Assembly: GCF_000276805.1 (NCBI RefSeq)
Contig: NZ_AKXQ01000027.1
Span: 1 to 64,000, forward strand
Direction of reading: 5' to 3'
From: Moritella dasanensis ArB 0140
GTDB lineage: Bacteria; Pseudomonadota; Gammaproteobacteria; Enterobacterales; Moritellaceae
DNA: 64,000 nucleotides
The first letter of the stretch is position 1; every line of letters begins with the position of its first letter. This document shows positions 20,245-31,075 of the stretch, piece after piece. A program made the translations under genes and the position numbers. The notes beneath the pieces were generated by a model. It ran no database searches. It was not told where the DNA came from and was given only the letters and a program-made list of their open reading frames with translations.

Positions 20245-21387
20245 CTAGATATGTTTACTACGGACCAATACCAATACCGGAAGGACAGCAATCGCCATGT
20301 AAATAAAGATATCTTCTTTTACGATTGGATAAAATAATCCCGATACAAAGGTCAGCATAGCGATAGCGAGACTAAATGGCAGCGCCGCATAGATAGACTG
20401 TGTCGCGACCGCATCTTCTTCACTGACACATTCAGACATGTAACGCATTGATGCCATGTGTGCAACGCCAAACGTCACCCCGTGTAATAACTGTGACACC
20501 ATAATTGGTGCAACATCAACAGCGTAACCTAATGTGGTCCAACGAAGCACGCTACCTGCTGCTGCGATGGCAAACATCGTGGCAATACTTATTTTACCAA
20601 AGAAGCGTTTACCAAAAGCCAAGAAGAAGATCTCACCGACAACGCCGACACTCCAAAAATAACCGATGTAGGTTTCACTAATGCCGATATCTTGCCAGTA
20701 CACTGCACCAAAACCATAATAAGCCGCATGCGCGCCCTGTAATAATGACGTAATCGCTAAAAATGGCCAGAATGCCGGACGCTTTAATATCGTCAAAATA
20801 CCAGAACTGGGTTTACTCGCTGCGCTTTGACCTTCAGGCATATTCTTAGCCGGTGTGATGGTAAGAAAAAATAAGATCCCCAAACCAACGATAATCGACA
20901 GCAGAATAATTTTATGATCAAATTTTTCGACAAGAAAACCCGTTAATGCACTCGATAGCATAAAACCAATCGAGCCCCACAAGCGTACTTTGCCATAGTC
21001 CATATTATTGTAGCGCACTAACTTGGCACCAATGGCTTCGCCTAAAGCCATTAAAGGCGAAAAAATAAAATTGGTTAAGATCACTAATAAGAAGATCGCG
21101 TAGACATTATCGAGGAAATAAAAACCACTAAAAGCCACCATGGCCGTGAGGCTTAAGCGTTGAACGCGAGTTAATAACGAGGCTGTAGAGACTAAATTCC
21201 GGGTCAATAATAAGGCGCCAGCAGAACGAGCAACCAATGCAAATGCCAGCATACTGCCGATCATTTCTGTAGAAATACCTTCGCCTTTTAGCCATAGCGA
21301 CCAGAACGGCAGCAGAATACCAAACACCCCGAAGAAAAAAGCATAATAAAATCCCATCCATATTGATGATGGCAGTGCAAAGCCCAT
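20245..21387 (-). CDS. MFS transporter of the HcaT/phenylpropionate permease type
   Basis: A 380-residue, 12-helix carrier. The N-terminus (FGVFGILLPFWSLWLKGEGI followed by an ARSAGAL stretch) and KVRLWGSIGFMLSSALTG match the MFS_1-like group that includes E. coli HcaT and nucleoside/oligosaccharide H+ symporters. HcaT is thought to take up 3-phenylpropionate, but there are no aromatic degradation genes nearby, so the substrate is open. It is divergent from acs with a 296-base gap. Confidence 0.8.
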   Translation of the reverse strand: MGFALPSSIWMGFYYAFFFGVFGILLPFWSLWLKGEGISTEMIGSMLAFALVARSAGALLLTRNLVSTASLLTRVQRLSLTAMVAFSGFYFLDNVYAIFLLVILTNFIFSPLMALGEAIGAKLVRYNNMDYGKVRLWGSIGFMLSSALTGFLVEKFDHKIILLSIIVGLGILFFLTITPAKNMPEGQSAASKPSSGILTILKRPAFWPFLAITSLLQGAHAAYYGFGAVYWQDIGISETYIGYFWSVGVVGEIFFLAFGKRFFGKISIATMFAIAAAGSVLRWTTLGYAVDVAPIMVSQLLHGVTFGVAHMASMRYMSECVSEEDAVATQSIYAALPFSLAIAMLTFVSGLFYPIVKEDIFIYMAIAVLPVLVLVRSKHI

Positions 21388-21683
21388 ATTTAATCCCTAA
21401 ATAATGAAATATCAGTCCAATAATGAGCGACATTCTACGCCCTTAGTAATAGATAATCGCTATTTATCAATAAAATATTATGACGATCTAGCCGCTGTTT
21501 CATCAAAATAAACCGTGTATTAAAGCAAAACCATCACAAAAAACTACTATTAATACTAAAGTCGTATTGCTAGATATTGACGGCCATGGCATTTTTATTC
21601 ACAGCAGATGTAAACATAACTCTCGATAAAAGATGCTTACATCCAGATGTGGACAAGGAATTTAATATTATTAAGGAAGAATA

Positions 21684-23630
21684 ATGAGCGACACTAAACT
21701 ATATCCGGTACCTGCAGAATTTGCGCAAAACAGTTTATTAAATGACAGTGCTTATCAAGCCATGTACAAGCATTCAATTACCGACCCTGAAGCATTTTGG
21801 GGCGAGCAAGGGCACATCGTCGATTGGATTAAACCTTATAGCCAAGTTAAAAGCACCAGTTTTCAGCCTGGTAGTGTCGACATTAAATGGTTCCAAGACG
21901 GCCAACTCAATGTCTCAGCCAACTGCCTTGACCGTCACTTAAAAGATAACGCCAACAAAACCGCGATTATTTGGGAAGGCGATAACCCAGAAGATTCTGA
22001 AAAATTAACTTATCAAGACGTTTATGAAAAAGTCTGCCAATTCTCTAATGCATTAAAAGCCCAAGGCATTAAAAAGGGCGACGTCGTTTGTCTGTATATG
22101 CCAATGGTGCCAGAAGCCGCGATTGCGATGCTTGCTTGTACTCGTATTGGTGCTGTGCATACGATTGTATTTGCTGGTTTCTCAGCTGAAGCACTGGCCG
22201 ACCGTATTGATAACTGTGGCGCTAAATTAGTCATTACAGCCGATGAAGGTGTACGTGCTGGCCGTATTACTCGCTTAAAAGATTGCGTTGATACCGCGCT
22301 AGCTAAACCACAAGTGACCACTGTTAACAATGTCATTGTCTTCGCTCGCACTAAAGCAGATATCGCTTGGCATGAAGGCCGTGACCTTTGGTGGCATGAT
22401 GTCGTTAAAGACCAACCAACTGAATGTGTGCCTGAAGCAATGAATGCCGAAGATCCATTATTCATCCTTTATACTTCCGGCTCTACTGGCAAGCCAAAAG
22501 GTGTATTACACACCACTGGTGGTTACCTTGTTTATGCCACTATGACCTTTAAATATGTCTTTGATCATCAAGACACAGACGTATTCTGGTGTACCGCCGA
22601 TGTTGGTTGGATCACAGGTCACAGCTATTTAGTTTATGGACCACTGGCTAATGCCGCAACCACGGTATTGTTCGAAGGTGTACCAAATTACCCTGATACG
22701 GCACGTATGAGCCAAGTTGTAGATAAACATCAAGTGACAACGCTCTATACAGCACCAACAGCCATTCGCGCACTGATGGCGAAAGGTGACGATGCGATTA
22801 AAGGCACCAAACGAACCTCATTACGCTTAATGGGCTCGGTGGGCGAACCTATTAACCCTGAAGCATGGCAATGGTATTACAACACCATAGGTAATGCATC
22901 AACACCGATTGTTGATACGTGGTGGCAAACCGAAACGGGTGGTATTTTAATTACCCCACTGCCTGGTGCAACGATGCTAAAACCTGGTTCCGCAACCCGC
23001 CCATTCTTTGGTATTAGCCCTGCGCTAGTAGACAATGAAGGCAACATATTAGAGGGTGCGAATGAAGGTAACTTAGTTATTCTAGATTCTTGGCCTGGCC
23101 AAATGCGCGGTATTTACGGCGATGAAGATCGATTTGAGGAAGCTTACTTCTCTACATTCCCGAACATGTATTGCACTGGTGATGGCGCGAAGCGTGATCT
23201 TGACGGTTATTACTGGATCACTGGTCGTGTCGATGACGTACTGAATGTATCTGGTCACCGTATGGGTACAGCTGAAATTGAAAGTGCACTGGTTTCTCAC
23301 AGTAAAATTGCTGAAGCAGCGGTTGTCGGTGTACCACATGATATTAAAGGCCAAGGTATTTATGCCTACGTTACTTTGAATGCTGGTGAAGAACCTGATG
23401 CAGCCTTGCTTGCAGAAGTGAAGCAATGGGTACGTAGTGAGATTGGCGCGATTGCTACGCCAGATACTCTACATTGGACCCAAGCATTACCAAAAACGCG
23501 TTCAGGTAAGATCATGCGTCGAATTTTACGTAAAGTCGCGACCAATGACACCGATTCGTTAGGTGATACTTCAACACTAGCAGACCCTAGTGTGGTTGAT
23601 ACTTTAATTGCCGAGAAACAAGAAGCTTGA
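21684..23630 (+). CDS. acs: Acetyl-CoA synthetase
   Basis: A 648-residue AMP-forming ligase that makes acetyl-CoA from acetate, ATP and CoA for acetate scavenging. The P-loop-like [13 protein letters not shown] (about residues 264-276), [10 protein letters not shown] and the C-terminal [14 protein letters not shown], whose second lysine is the site of regulatory acetylation, are intact. Length equals the family norm. AAGGAAGA precedes the start. In enterics acs is activated by CRP; no convincing site was found in the 296 bases upstream. It is followed by its own terminator. Confidence 0.98.
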   Translation: MSDTKLYPVPAEFAQNSLLNDSAYQAMYKHSITDPEAFWGEQGHIVDWIKPYSQVKSTSFQPGSVDIKWFQDGQLNVSANCLDRHLKDNANKTAIIWEGDNPEDSEKLTYQDVYEKVCQFSNALKAQGIKKGDVVCLYMPMVPEAAIAMLACTRIGAVHTIVFAGFSAEALADRIDNCGAKLVITADEGVRAGRITRLKDCVDTALAKPQVTTVNNVIVFARTKADIAWHEGRDLWWHDVVKDQPTECVPEAMNAEDPLFILYTSGSTGKPKGVLHTTGGYLVYATMTFKYVFDHQDTDVFWCTADVGWITGHSYLVYGPLANAATTVLFEGVPNYPDTARMSQVVDKHQVTTLYTAPTAIRALMAKGDDAIKGTKRTSLRLMGSVGEPINPEAWQWYYNTIGNASTPIVDTWWQTETGGILITPLPGATMLKPGSATRPFFGISPALVDNEGNILEGANEGNLVILDSWPGQMRGIYGDEDRFEEAYFSTFPNMYCTGDGAKRDLDGYYWITGRVDDVLNVSGHRMGTAEIESALVSHSKIAEAAVVGVPHDIKGQGIYAYVTLNAGEEPDAALLAEVKQWVRSEIGAIATPDTLHWTQALPKTRSGKIMRRILRKVATNDTDSLGDTSTLADPSVVDTLIAEKQEA

Positions 23631-23681
23631 AATAAAAACCGTTAGTGGGCAATTGTCCGCTAGCGCTTGATTAACCTTTAT

Positions 23682-23717
23682 CGGTGTAACTTTCGCCTTA
23701 GTTACATCGATTTTTTT
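23682..23717 (+). terminator. Intrinsic terminator of acs
   Basis: CGGTGTAACT pairs with AGTTACATCG (one mismatch) and is followed by seven T. A second, tight hairpin (CGTTAGTGGGCAA with TTGTCCGCTAGCG) lies just before, at about 23640-23665. Confidence 0.8.
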
Positions 23718-23976
23718 CGTTTTAAATCCCCGTCACCAACTCGCCGACATTCAGCCAATTGATAATGTGCGCCAGGTTTTACTTAGAGTTTAAACTTTAA
23801 TAAAATATCAGATAAGACCAGTCAAATGCTGTTATATTCTCCGAAAATCATATAATGTGTAGAGAATTAGCAACAATTGTATTTTATAAACATCTACAAT
23901 TGGAGTTTTCAGAAAGGCTAACGATGTAGGCATTATTTACGAAGTTAGTGTCATTTTACCAGACAATGGAAGCAAT

Positions 23977-24435
23977 ATGTCGCACAAATCAAGAATATTG
24001 TTACTCAATGGACCGAATCTAAATCTTTTAGGTAAAAGAGAACCTGAGACTTACGGCTATCAAACACTTAGTGACATTGTAGAACATTTAACCGATGTTG
24101 CAACTGAGCACGCTATTGATCTGCGCCATGAACAATCCAACGCAGAACACGAGCTCATTGATCATATTCATGCGGCAATGGGCAATACTGATTTTATCAT
24201 TATCAACCCAGCGGCATATACGCACACTAGCGTGGCGATTAGAGATGCATTATTAGGGGTTTCAATCCCATTTATCGAAGTACATCTCTCTAATGTACAC
24301 GCACGAGAACAGTTTCGTCATCATTCCTACCTATCAGATGTCGCTAAAGGCGTTATTTGTGGATTAGGTCCTGACGGTTATGAATTTGCACTGCTTTCTG
24401 CTGTCAAACAGCTCAAGCAAACTAACAACAAATAA
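23977..24435 (+). CDS. aroQ: 3-dehydroquinate dehydratase, type II
   Basis: A 152-residue dodecameric-type dehydroquinase that forms 3-dehydroshikimate in the shikimate pathway. [19 protein letters not shown] at residues 9-27 holds the active-site lid Arg and Tyr; the NPAAYTHTS and [17 protein letters not shown] stretches bind substrate, the latter with the catalytic His. Upstream position to accB-accC (11 bases between aroQ and accB) is a conserved gammaproteobacterial arrangement and implies one transcript. Confidence 0.98.
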   Translation: MSHKSRILLLNGPNLNLLGKREPETYGYQTLSDIVEHLTDVATEHAIDLRHEQSNAEHELIDHIHAAMGNTDFIIINPAAYTHTSVAIRDALLGVSIPFIEVHLSNVHAREQFRHHSYLSDVAKGVICGLGPDGYEFALLSAVKQLKQTNNK

Positions 24436-24446
24436 AAGAGATCATT

Positions 24447-24893
24447 ATGGACATCCGTAAAATTAAAAAACTGATTGAACTAGTTGAAGAATCTGGCATT
24501 GCAGAATTAGAAATTTCTGAAGGCGAAGAGTCAGTTCGAATCAATCGTTTTAGCAGCACAGCACCGGCTCAAATGCAGTATGCACCAGCACCAGTTGCTG
24601 CAGCACCTATCGCAGCGGCACCAGTTGCTGCCGTTGAAGCTGCACCAGCAGAAGTAGCGGGCCATCAAGTTCGTTCTCCTATGGTTGGCACATTCTATAA
24701 TGCAGTCTCTCCAGGCGCTGCACCTTTTGTTGCAATCGGCCAAACAGTTAATGTTGGCGATACGCTATGTATCTTAGAAGCAATGAAAATGATGAACCAA
24801 ATTGAATCAGATAAAGCCGGCGTAGTGAAAGCTATCCTAGCAACAGACGGTCAAGCTATTGAGTTTGATGAACCTCTTTTCATCATTGAATAA
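24447..24893 (+). CDS. accB: Acetyl-CoA carboxylase biotin carboxyl carrier protein
   Basis: A 148-residue BCCP. The N-terminal [20 protein letters not shown] segment is followed by an Ala/Pro-rich linker (about residues 38-72) and the biotinyl domain (73-148), with biotin attached to K114 in EAMKMMNQ. The thumb segment typical of E. coli type BCCP is present ([12 protein letters not shown]). It carries carboxybiotin between AccC and the carboxyltransferase in the first step of fatty acid synthesis. It is 14 bases upstream of accC. Confidence 0.98.
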   Translation: MDIRKIKKLIELVEESGIAELEISEGEESVRINRFSSTAPAQMQYAPAPVAAAPIAAAPVAAVEAAPAEVAGHQVRSPMVGTFYNAVSPGAAPFVAIGQTVNVGDTLCILEAMKMMNQIESDKAGVVKAILATDGQAIEFDEPLFIIE

Positions 24894-24907
24894 CTACGGA
24901 GTTTCCA

Positions 24908-26266
24908 ATGTTGGATAAAGTTGTTATCGCCAATCGCGGCGAAATTGCACTACGTATTCTTCGTGCTTGTAAAGAATTAGGCATTAAGACGGTTGCAGTA
25001 CACTCAACAGCAGATCGTGAATTAAAACACGTATTATTAGCTGATGAGACAGTTTGTATTGGTAAACCAGCGGCTGTAGACAGTTATTTAAATGTACCTG
25101 CAATCTTAAGTGCAGCAGAAATCACGGGCGCGGTTGCCGTTCACCCGGGTTATGGTTTCCTAGCTGAAAACGCTGATTTTGCAGAGCAAGTTGAACACTC
25201 AGGTTTTATTTTCATCGGCCCTAAAGCTGAAACTATTCGTCTAATGGGCGATAAAGTATCTGCGATTGCGGCAATGAAAAAAGCCGGCGTACCTTGTGTA
25301 CCAGGCTCTGATGGTCCACTTGATACTGACGCACAACGTAACAAGAAAATTGCTAAGCGCATCGGTTACCCGATCATTATTAAAGCTGCCGGTGGCGGTG
25401 GTGGTCGTGGTATGCGTGTTGTTCATGAAGAAGCTGACTTGCTTGATTCAATTGCGTTAACACGTAATGAAGCCGGTTCATTCTTTGGCAATGACATGGT
25501 TTACATGGAAAAATTCCTAGAAAACCCACGCCACATCGAAGTGCAAATACTGGCTGATGGTCAAGGTAACGCGATCCACCTTGGTGAACGTGATTGTTCA
25601 CTACAACGTCGTCATCAAAAAGTAGTTGAAGAAGCACCAGCACCGGGTATTACTGCTGATCTACGTCGCCATATTGGTGAACGTTGTAGCCGTGCTTGTG
25701 TTGATATCAACTATCGTGGTGCTGGTACGTTCGAATTTCTTTATGAAAACGGCGAATTCTATTTCATCGAAATGAATACCCGTATTCAAGTTGAACATAC
25801 CATCACAGAAATGGTTACTGGCATTGATTTAATCAAAGCACAGTTACGTGTTGCTGCTGGTATGCCATTAACGATATCACAAGATGAAGTTCGTTTAACC
25901 GGCCATTCAATTGAGTGCCGTATTAACGCTGAAGATCCAGTGACATTTATTCCAAGTCCTGGTCAAATCAAACGTTTCCATGCCGCTGGCGGTTTTGGTG
26001 TTCGTTGGGAATCGCATGTTTATGCGGGTTATAAAGTGCCACCGCACTACGATTCAATGATCGGTAAGTTAATTACTTTCGGTGAAAATCGTGACGTAGC
26101 TATTGCCAGAATGCGTAATGCATTAAGCGAAATGGTTATTGATGGTATCAAGACTAATATCCCACTGCATCTTGAAATTTTAAAAGATGAAAACTTCCAA
26201 AATGGTGGCACTAACATCCATTATTTAGAGAAGAAATTAGCACTTAAAGCAGAAAGTAAAAAATAA
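24908..26266 (+). CDS. accC: Acetyl-CoA carboxylase biotin carboxylase subunit
   Basis: A 452-residue ATP-grasp enzyme that carboxylates the biotin on AccB with bicarbonate and ATP. The start [20 protein letters not shown] is standard. The glycine-rich ATP lid ([14 protein letters not shown], about residues 159-172), [20 protein letters not shown] and [10 protein letters not shown] (catalytic Glu, Asn and Arg) are present. Length is normal. It ends the aroQ-accB-accC transcript at a strong terminator. Confidence 0.98.
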   Translation: MLDKVVIANRGEIALRILRACKELGIKTVAVHSTADRELKHVLLADETVCIGKPAAVDSYLNVPAILSAAEITGAVAVHPGYGFLAENADFAEQVEHSGFIFIGPKAETIRLMGDKVSAIAAMKKAGVPCVPGSDGPLDTDAQRNKKIAKRIGYPIIIKAAGGGGGRGMRVVHEEADLLDSIALTRNEAGSFFGNDMVYMEKFLENPRHIEVQILADGQGNAIHLGERDCSLQRRHQKVVEEAPAPGITADLRRHIGERCSRACVDINYRGAGTFEFLYENGEFYFIEMNTRIQVEHTITEMVTGIDLIKAQLRVAAGMPLTISQDEVRLTGHSIECRINAEDPVTFIPSPGQIKRFHAAGGFGVRWESHVYAGYKVPPHYDSMIGKLITFGENRDVAIARMRNALSEMVIDGIKTNIPLHLEILKDENFQNGGTNIHYLEKKLALKAESKK

Positions 26267-26292
26267 GCTAAGCTTTAATAAATACAGGAAAG

Positions 26293-26322
26293 CCCAAGCG
26301 ATTTACTCGTCTTGGGTTTTTT
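26293..26322 (+). terminator. Intrinsic terminator of the aroQ-accBC operon
   Basis: CCCAAG (26293-26298) and CTTGGG (26311-26316) form the stem, extended by inner CG/CG pairing, followed by six T. The remaining gap to the chitinase gene (about 26323-26705) holds only its promoter region; no further structure was recognised. Confidence 0.85.
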
Positions 26323-26705
26323 ATTACCCCTATTTTGATTACCGACATCGTTATCATCATCATAATTATCTGGTACTACCTGTGAAATAAAACAGCTAAC
26401 TCGCCATATTAGCCAATCATAATCCTCACTGCCGACTCAAAATCTGTAAAAAATAAGACATAAAAAACTTTAAAAAAATCTGATGAACGTAGGCTTAAAG
26501 CCATTTATAACTTTAAATCTCGTTGCTTAGATCATTTATTATGATCCTGCAAATAGTTTTACCTATAGGCACTTTTTTTACTCCCGGAAAGAAACGCACT
26601 GTGTACAAGCCCTTGTTACCACTATAAATTTTATTGTAGTTTAATAGCAATGCTAACAATGAGATAGGATATGTCATTGCTTCAATTTTATTATAGGGAA
26701 TCATT

Positions 26706-28358
26706 ATGAAGCTTAAATCGATACTTTCAGCAGCCATTTTTACTGGCTTATGCTCAACAGCCGCTATGGCAGGGACAATCACATCACAGGACGATAATGT
26801 CGTCGTTGGTTATTGGCACAACTGGTGTGACGGTCGTGGTTATCAAGGCGGTAACGCGCCCTGTGTCGAACTCGAAGCAGTTAACCCACAATACAACGTC
26901 GTCAATATTTCATTCATGAAAGTTTATGATACCGCTGAAGGCCGTATTCCAACATTTAAACTTGACCCAACGATAGGCCTGAGTGAAGCAGAATTTATCG
27001 CTCAAATTGATACGCTTAACAGCCAAGGACGTAGTGTATTAATCGCGCTCGGCGGCGCTGATGCGCATATCGAACTAACACGTGGTGACGAAGATGCACT
27101 CGCCGCAGAAATCATTAGACTCACGGATCTTTATGGATTTGATGGGCTCGATATCGACTTAGAGCAAGCCGCCATAACAGCAAAAGATAATCAATTTGTT
27201 ATTCCTGCAGCATTAAAAATGGTGAAAGATCATTACCGTAAAACGGGTGATAATTTTATGATCACCATGGCACCGGAGTTTCCTTACTTAACCGCCAATG
27301 GCGCTTACACTCCATACCTCTCCGAACTTGATGGTTATTATGATTTTATTAATCCGCAGTTCTACAACCAAGGTGGCGATGGCCTTTGGATTGAAGGGCT
27401 CGGCTGGATAGCACAAGATAATGACGCGTTAAAAGAAGAGTTTATTTACTACATTGCTGACTCGCTGATTAACGGCACCCGTAACTACCATAAGATCCCA
27501 CATGATAAATTAGTCTTTGGCCTACCTTCGAGTATCGATGCGGCGGCGACCGGATACATTAAAGACCCACAGGATTTATATAACGCTTTTGAGCGTTTAA
27601 AAGCCCAAGGCCAGCCATTACGTGGCGTGATGACTTGGTCAATCAACTGGGATATGGGAACAAACGCAGCAAACAACAGTTACAACCAGCAGTTTATTAA
27701 AGATTATGGCAATTATATCCATAATCAATTACCGCCCGTGACAGATATGACGCCGACCTTATCGGGGATTGTCGATACGCGTGTCGAGCTCAACAGCAGC
27801 TTTGATCCATTAATCGGGATCACAGCCAAAGACTATCAAGGTAATGATATAACTGCAGATATCGCTGTAGAAGGAAGTGTTAATACCAATCAAGTCGGTG
27901 ACTACCTATTAACTTACAGCGTCAGCAGTGATGATGAAACCACTAAGCAACCTCGTAAGATAACCGTATACGAAATATTGCCTGCTTTTACAGGTATAAC
28001 TGATACCACCATTGTCATTGGTAATGAATTTGATTCAATGCAAGGCGTTAGTGCCAGCCATCCGACGCAAGGTGATCTCACCGCCAATATCACCGTTACA
28101 GGTGAAGTTGATACTAATGCCGTTGGCGTATACGAGCTAACTTACACCCTACTTTATGGTCAGGACAATCAGCAGAATATGACTGATAAACGTATCGTTA
28201 CCGTTGTCAGTGATGCTGTGAGTGATGATGATTGGCAAGTAGGTAGTACTTATGTCAAAGACGATAAAGTTACTCATAACGGCGCGACTTGGACAGCGCA
28301 ATGGTGGACGAAAGGTGAAGAACCAGGAACGACTGGCGAATGGGGAGTTTGGCGTTAG
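26706..28358 (+). CDS. Secreted GH18 chitinase with Ig-like and chitin-binding domains
   Basis: A 550-residue exoenzyme with a signal peptide (residues 1-22, cleaved after AMA). The GH18 barrel covers about residues 31-335; the catalytic motif FDGLDIDLE is at 145-153 with E153 as the acid/base, and the later QFYNQ and MTWSINWD motifs line the cleft. Two bacterial Ig-like repeats (about 350-425 and 432-510, each with a G.VDTN..G.Y.LTY pattern) are followed by a C-terminal CBM5/12 chitin-binding module (DDWQVGSTYVKDDKVTHNG with the aromatic TAQWWTKGEEP). It would cleave chitin outside the cell, consistent with a marine lifestyle. It stands alone. Confidence 0.95.
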   Translation: MKLKSILSAAIFTGLCSTAAMAGTITSQDDNVVVGYWHNWCDGRGYQGGNAPCVELEAVNPQYNVVNISFMKVYDTAEGRIPTFKLDPTIGLSEAEFIAQIDTLNSQGRSVLIALGGADAHIELTRGDEDALAAEIIRLTDLYGFDGLDIDLEQAAITAKDNQFVIPAALKMVKDHYRKTGDNFMITMAPEFPYLTANGAYTPYLSELDGYYDFINPQFYNQGGDGLWIEGLGWIAQDNDALKEEFIYYIADSLINGTRNYHKIPHDKLVFGLPSSIDAAATGYIKDPQDLYNAFERLKAQGQPLRGVMTWSINWDMGTNAANNSYNQQFIKDYGNYIHNQLPPVTDMTPTLSGIVDTRVELNSSFDPLIGITAKDYQGNDITADIAVEGSVNTNQVGDYLLTYSVSSDDETTKQPRKITVYEILPAFTGITDTTIVIGNEFDSMQGVSASHPTQGDLTANITVTGEVDTNAVGVYELTYTLLYGQDNQQNMTDKRIVTVVSDAVSDDDWQVGSTYVKDDKVTHNGATWTAQWWTKGEEPGTTGEWGVWR

Positions 28359-28427
28359 TATAAAATAGTTAAACGCTTTCTAAATCAAGCAACTTAAAGA
28401 CAGATAATTTAAACATGATTTAAAAAC

Positions 28428-28463
28428 AAAGCCAGTATTAACAAACGTTAATACTGGCTTTTT
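28428..28463. terminator. Terminator between chitinase and FAD oxidoreductase genes
   Basis: AAAGCCAGTATTA pairs with TAATACTGGCTTT around an ACAAACGT loop; T run follows on the plus strand. It serves the chitinase gene and may also act on the convergent gene. Confidence 0.9.
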
Positions 28464-28493
28464 CACGACTAGAGTAACTAGATGATAAACGAA

Positions 28494-29963
28494 TTATTTA
28501 TCTGCTTTACCGGCCGCATTGGCAAACTTAGCCAACTGTTTATCAAACCAGAAAGGCCTCGTTTCATTATCTTCACAACGTTCTTTACGGCGAATGGCGT
28601 TACGCACCAGCATAGTACCTATCCAACGTACCGGTTCAGGTGGAAAGCTGCCCTTAGGCCCAGTGGTTAAACCGTTATGGCTCCACTTATCATTATTGCC
28701 CAATAGCATAGAGGATAAGATCTTACCGCCAATCCAAGTTTGGCCAACACCACTACCGGAATAACCAAAACCATAATAAATATTGCCAGAGTCCTCAATT
28801 TTGCCGAAAAATGGTAGTCCCGTCGCCGAACGATCCGATGGGCCAGTCCAAGTCACTGCAAATTCTTCATCCACCAGCATCGGGAACAATTTATCAAACG
28901 ATTCGCGTAGTAGTTTGCCATACCCTGTAGGCTGATCGAATAAAGGTCTGACTGCATTACCATAAGAAAAATGATTTCCGCCCTTACCTAACATTAATCG
29001 CCCGTCTGGTGTAGTACGGTAATAATGCACAAACGTGCGAGAATCCAATACGGTTTTACCATCAACTAGCCCCATCTTTTTTAACTTTTCGGGTATCGGT
29101 TTGGTGATCGCCATGTCTGAAGACACCACCACAATTTTATTTTTAAATTGCGGAAATTGCTCTAACATCCAAGCATTCAGCGCCATCACTGATTTAGTCG
29201 CATAAATAGTGCCTTGCGGGGTATTAATCACAACCTTATGCTTGGTGTCCTGAGTGCTATTGCTTAAGTTAATCGAGTTTAGTGAATTATCCTTAATCGC
29301 TAACATCGGGGTATTTTCATAAATACGCACCCCGAGTTGCTCGGCTACGCGCTTTAAACCACGAGCTAATTTACCCGGTTGCACGCTCGCCGCAACCGGA
29401 GAGAAATGCCCTGCTTGGTGTAATTTAGAACCCGCATGCTGTTGTACTTTCTGCGCTTGCCATGCCTGCCAACTGTTTAATTCATGTTTATCTAACGCCG
29501 CTAATGTCGCGTCTAAACCACCAGTCTGTGCGGTATTGGTGGCAGTAAACAAAGTGCCATCACGGCGTAATTCCGCATCAATCTGATACTTTAAACAAAA
29601 GGCTTCAATTTCATCCACCGCTTGCTCTGATGCTTTGACCAACTCAACCGCCTGCGCTTCACCATACAAACGTTGCATTGACAAATACTTCGTCGACCAC
29701 GTCAACATGCAACCACCATTACGTCCTGATGCCCCACTACCACAGAGACTTTTCTCTATGATCATGACATCAAGTGTTGGTTGCTGCTGTTTGAGCTGGA
29801 TCGCAGTCCATAACCCAGTGTAACCACCACCGACAATACACACATCTGCAACGGTATCAGCGGTGAGCGTTTGTGGTGACACGTTATTGCGGTAGTCCGA
29901 TTCAAGATCCATTGCTTGCTGGAACCAAAAAGGTTGAAACTCAGGCTGCTTAGTCATGATCAC
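28494..29963 (-). CDS. FAD-dependent oxidoreductase (DAO family) linked to AEP catabolism genes
   Basis: A 489-residue flavoprotein of the glycine oxidase/PuuB type. The dinucleotide-binding fold starts at about residue 41 with CIVGGGYTGLWTAIQL, followed by GSGASGRNGGCML; the C-terminal FAD part has GYSGSGVGQTWIGGKIL. It would oxidise an amine to an aldehyde or imine with FAD. It lies downstream of phnW and phnX on the same strand, beyond a strong terminator. FAD oxidoreductases recur in phosphonate clusters, and some (PbfC/PbfD type, recalled) oxidise AEP or N-methyl-AEP to phosphonoacetaldehyde, which would feed PhnX; that role is an inference from position. A gamma-glutamylputrescine-type oxidase is the main alternative. 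Confidence 0.8.
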   Translation of the reverse strand: MIMTKQPEFQPFWFQQAMDLESDYRNNVSPQTLTADTVADVCIVGGGYTGLWTAIQLKQQQPTLDVMIIEKSLCGSGASGRNGGCMLTWSTKYLSMQRLYGEAQAVELVKASEQAVDEIEAFCLKYQIDAELRRDGTLFTATNTAQTGGLDATLAALDKHELNSWQAWQAQKVQQHAGSKLHQAGHFSPVAASVQPGKLARGLKRVAEQLGVRIYENTPMLAIKDNSLNSINLSNSTQDTKHKVVINTPQGTIYATKSVMALNAWMLEQFPQFKNKIVVVSSDMAITKPIPEKLKKMGLVDGKTVLDSRTFVHYYRTTPDGRLMLGKGGNHFSYGNAVRPLFDQPTGYGKLLRESFDKLFPMLVDEEFAVTWTGPSDRSATGLPFFGKIEDSGNIYYGFGYSGSGVGQTWIGGKILSSMLLGNNDKWSHNGLTTGPKGSFPPEPVRWIGTMLVRNAIRRKERCEDNETRPFWFDKQLAKFANAAGKADK

Positions 29964-29988
29964 ACTCGGTGTAGTTTTTATTTTAATG

Positions 29989-30018
29989 TAAAAAAATAGC
30001 TAACCATGTGGCTAGCTA
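29989..30018 (-). terminator. Intrinsic terminator of phnX
   Basis: On the minus strand ATAGCTAGCC pairs with GGTTAGCTAT around ACAT and is followed by seven T. It lies between phnX and the FAD oxidoreductase gene, so the latter may need its own promoter or read-through. Confidence 0.85.
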
Positions 30019-30019
30019 T

Positions 30020-30042
30020 CAAGGTTTAAGGTTTAAGGTTTA
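30020..30042. repeat. Three tandem copies of AAGGTTT
   Basis: A 7-base unit repeated three times exactly, between phnX and its terminator hairpin. No function is apparent. Confidence 0.8.
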
Positions 30043-30087
30043 AGCATTAGCCATGAACGACTAAAACCAAAAGACTCAACACCACTA

Positions 30088-30930
30088 TTATGGACGTTCT
30101 CCAGCGGCTAAACGGGCATCAATATCGGTAACGACTTGTGGTAGGTCTGCAATCGTATCAATCAAGTAATGAGCATTAAATGGCGTGAAACGGTCACGGG
30201 CTTTTTCGCGTGCTTGGTGTAATGTCGCTTCGTCTGCAGCAAGGTATTCAGCGAGGGTTAAACCTGCTTCATTACCTGATAACAATAAACCGACAGTCCA
30301 CATACCGGCATTATGACCTTCTTCAATACCCGGTACTGAATCATCAACCTTGATACAAGCGCCAACATCCGTCACTGCCATATCAATCACATTTTTAAGT
30401 ACCATGTACGGTGCAGGACGACCACCAGCAGGTAAATCATCCGTCGCTACAACACAATCTGGCACGTAACCTTTTTCTGCCGCAATGGGTATTAACTTGT
30501 CCATGACTACACGTGGATAACCAGAACATGAACCAATTTTAACGCCTTGCTGTTTTAGGCCATTTACCACATCTAATGCATGTGGAATAGGATCGGCATG
30601 CTCACCTACTTTAGCAATTTGTAGCGGCATAAATGTTTCGTAAATTGCATCAATATCAGCTTTGCTGATTGTTGTGCCAAACTGCGCCTGCCAGCGTGCT
30701 GCTACAGCGGGTAATTCAGATACTGCTTTAATGTGATCCCATTTACCCAGACCCATTGGTACGCGCGCTTCTGCTAAGCTAATGTCAAAATCATACTGCG
30801 CTTTAAATGCGGCAATAAAAATAGTCGTTGGGGCAAATGAACCGAAATCAACGATAGTGCCCGCCCAATCAAAAATAACAGATTGAACATGGTTAAGCTT
30901 TACTGACTGATCTTGTACGATGTTAGACAT
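30088..30930 (-). CDS. phnX: Phosphonoacetaldehyde hydrolase (phosphonatase)
   Basis: A 280-residue HAD-superfamily enzyme that splits phosphonoacetaldehyde into acetaldehyde and phosphate. The nucleophile D21 is in FDWAGTIVDFG, with the AGT typical of phosphonatases. The Schiff-base lysine is K63 in PMGLGKWDHIK, which aligns with the cap lysine of the Bacillus enzyme. The C-terminal KVDDSVPGIEEG holds the metal-binding aspartates. It follows phnW by 145 bases that contain a tandem repeat, and takes the PhnW product. Confidence 0.97.
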   Translation of the reverse strand: MSNIVQDQSVKLNHVQSVIFDWAGTIVDFGSFAPTTIFIAAFKAQYDFDISLAEARVPMGLGKWDHIKAVSELPAVAARWQAQFGTTISKADIDAIYETFMPLQIAKVGEHADPIPHALDVVNGLKQQGVKIGSCSGYPRVVMDKLIPIAAEKGYVPDCVVATDDLPAGGRPAPYMVLKNVIDMAVTDVGACIKVDDSVPGIEEGHNAGMWTVGLLLSGNEAGLTLAEYLAADEATLHQAREKARDRFTPFNAHYLIDTIADLPQVVTDIDARLAAGERP

Positions 30931-30954
30931 AATAATATTTTCCCAAGTAACTTT

Positions 30955-30999
30955 TTATTAATGATCATGTTATTAATGATGATGTTATTAATGATTTGT
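30955..30999. repeat. Three tandem 15-bp repeats (TTATTAATGATnATG) between phnW and phnX
   Basis: Copies start at 30955, 30970 and 30985 and differ only in the last bases. A fourth, partial copy (TGTTATTAATTATG) overlaps the phnW stop at about 31067-31080. The array occupies the phnW-phnX gap and may affect co-expression. Confidence 0.85.
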
Positions 31000-31075
31000 G
31001 AATAATTTCATTCATTAATTTATGTATGAATAATTGCCTATATCCGTGTTAACGATTGTCTTAACATGTTATTAA

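Noticed and set aside
22022-22465. 147-codon minus-strand open frame inside acs
   Set aside because: Antisense shadow of acs; no independent support.
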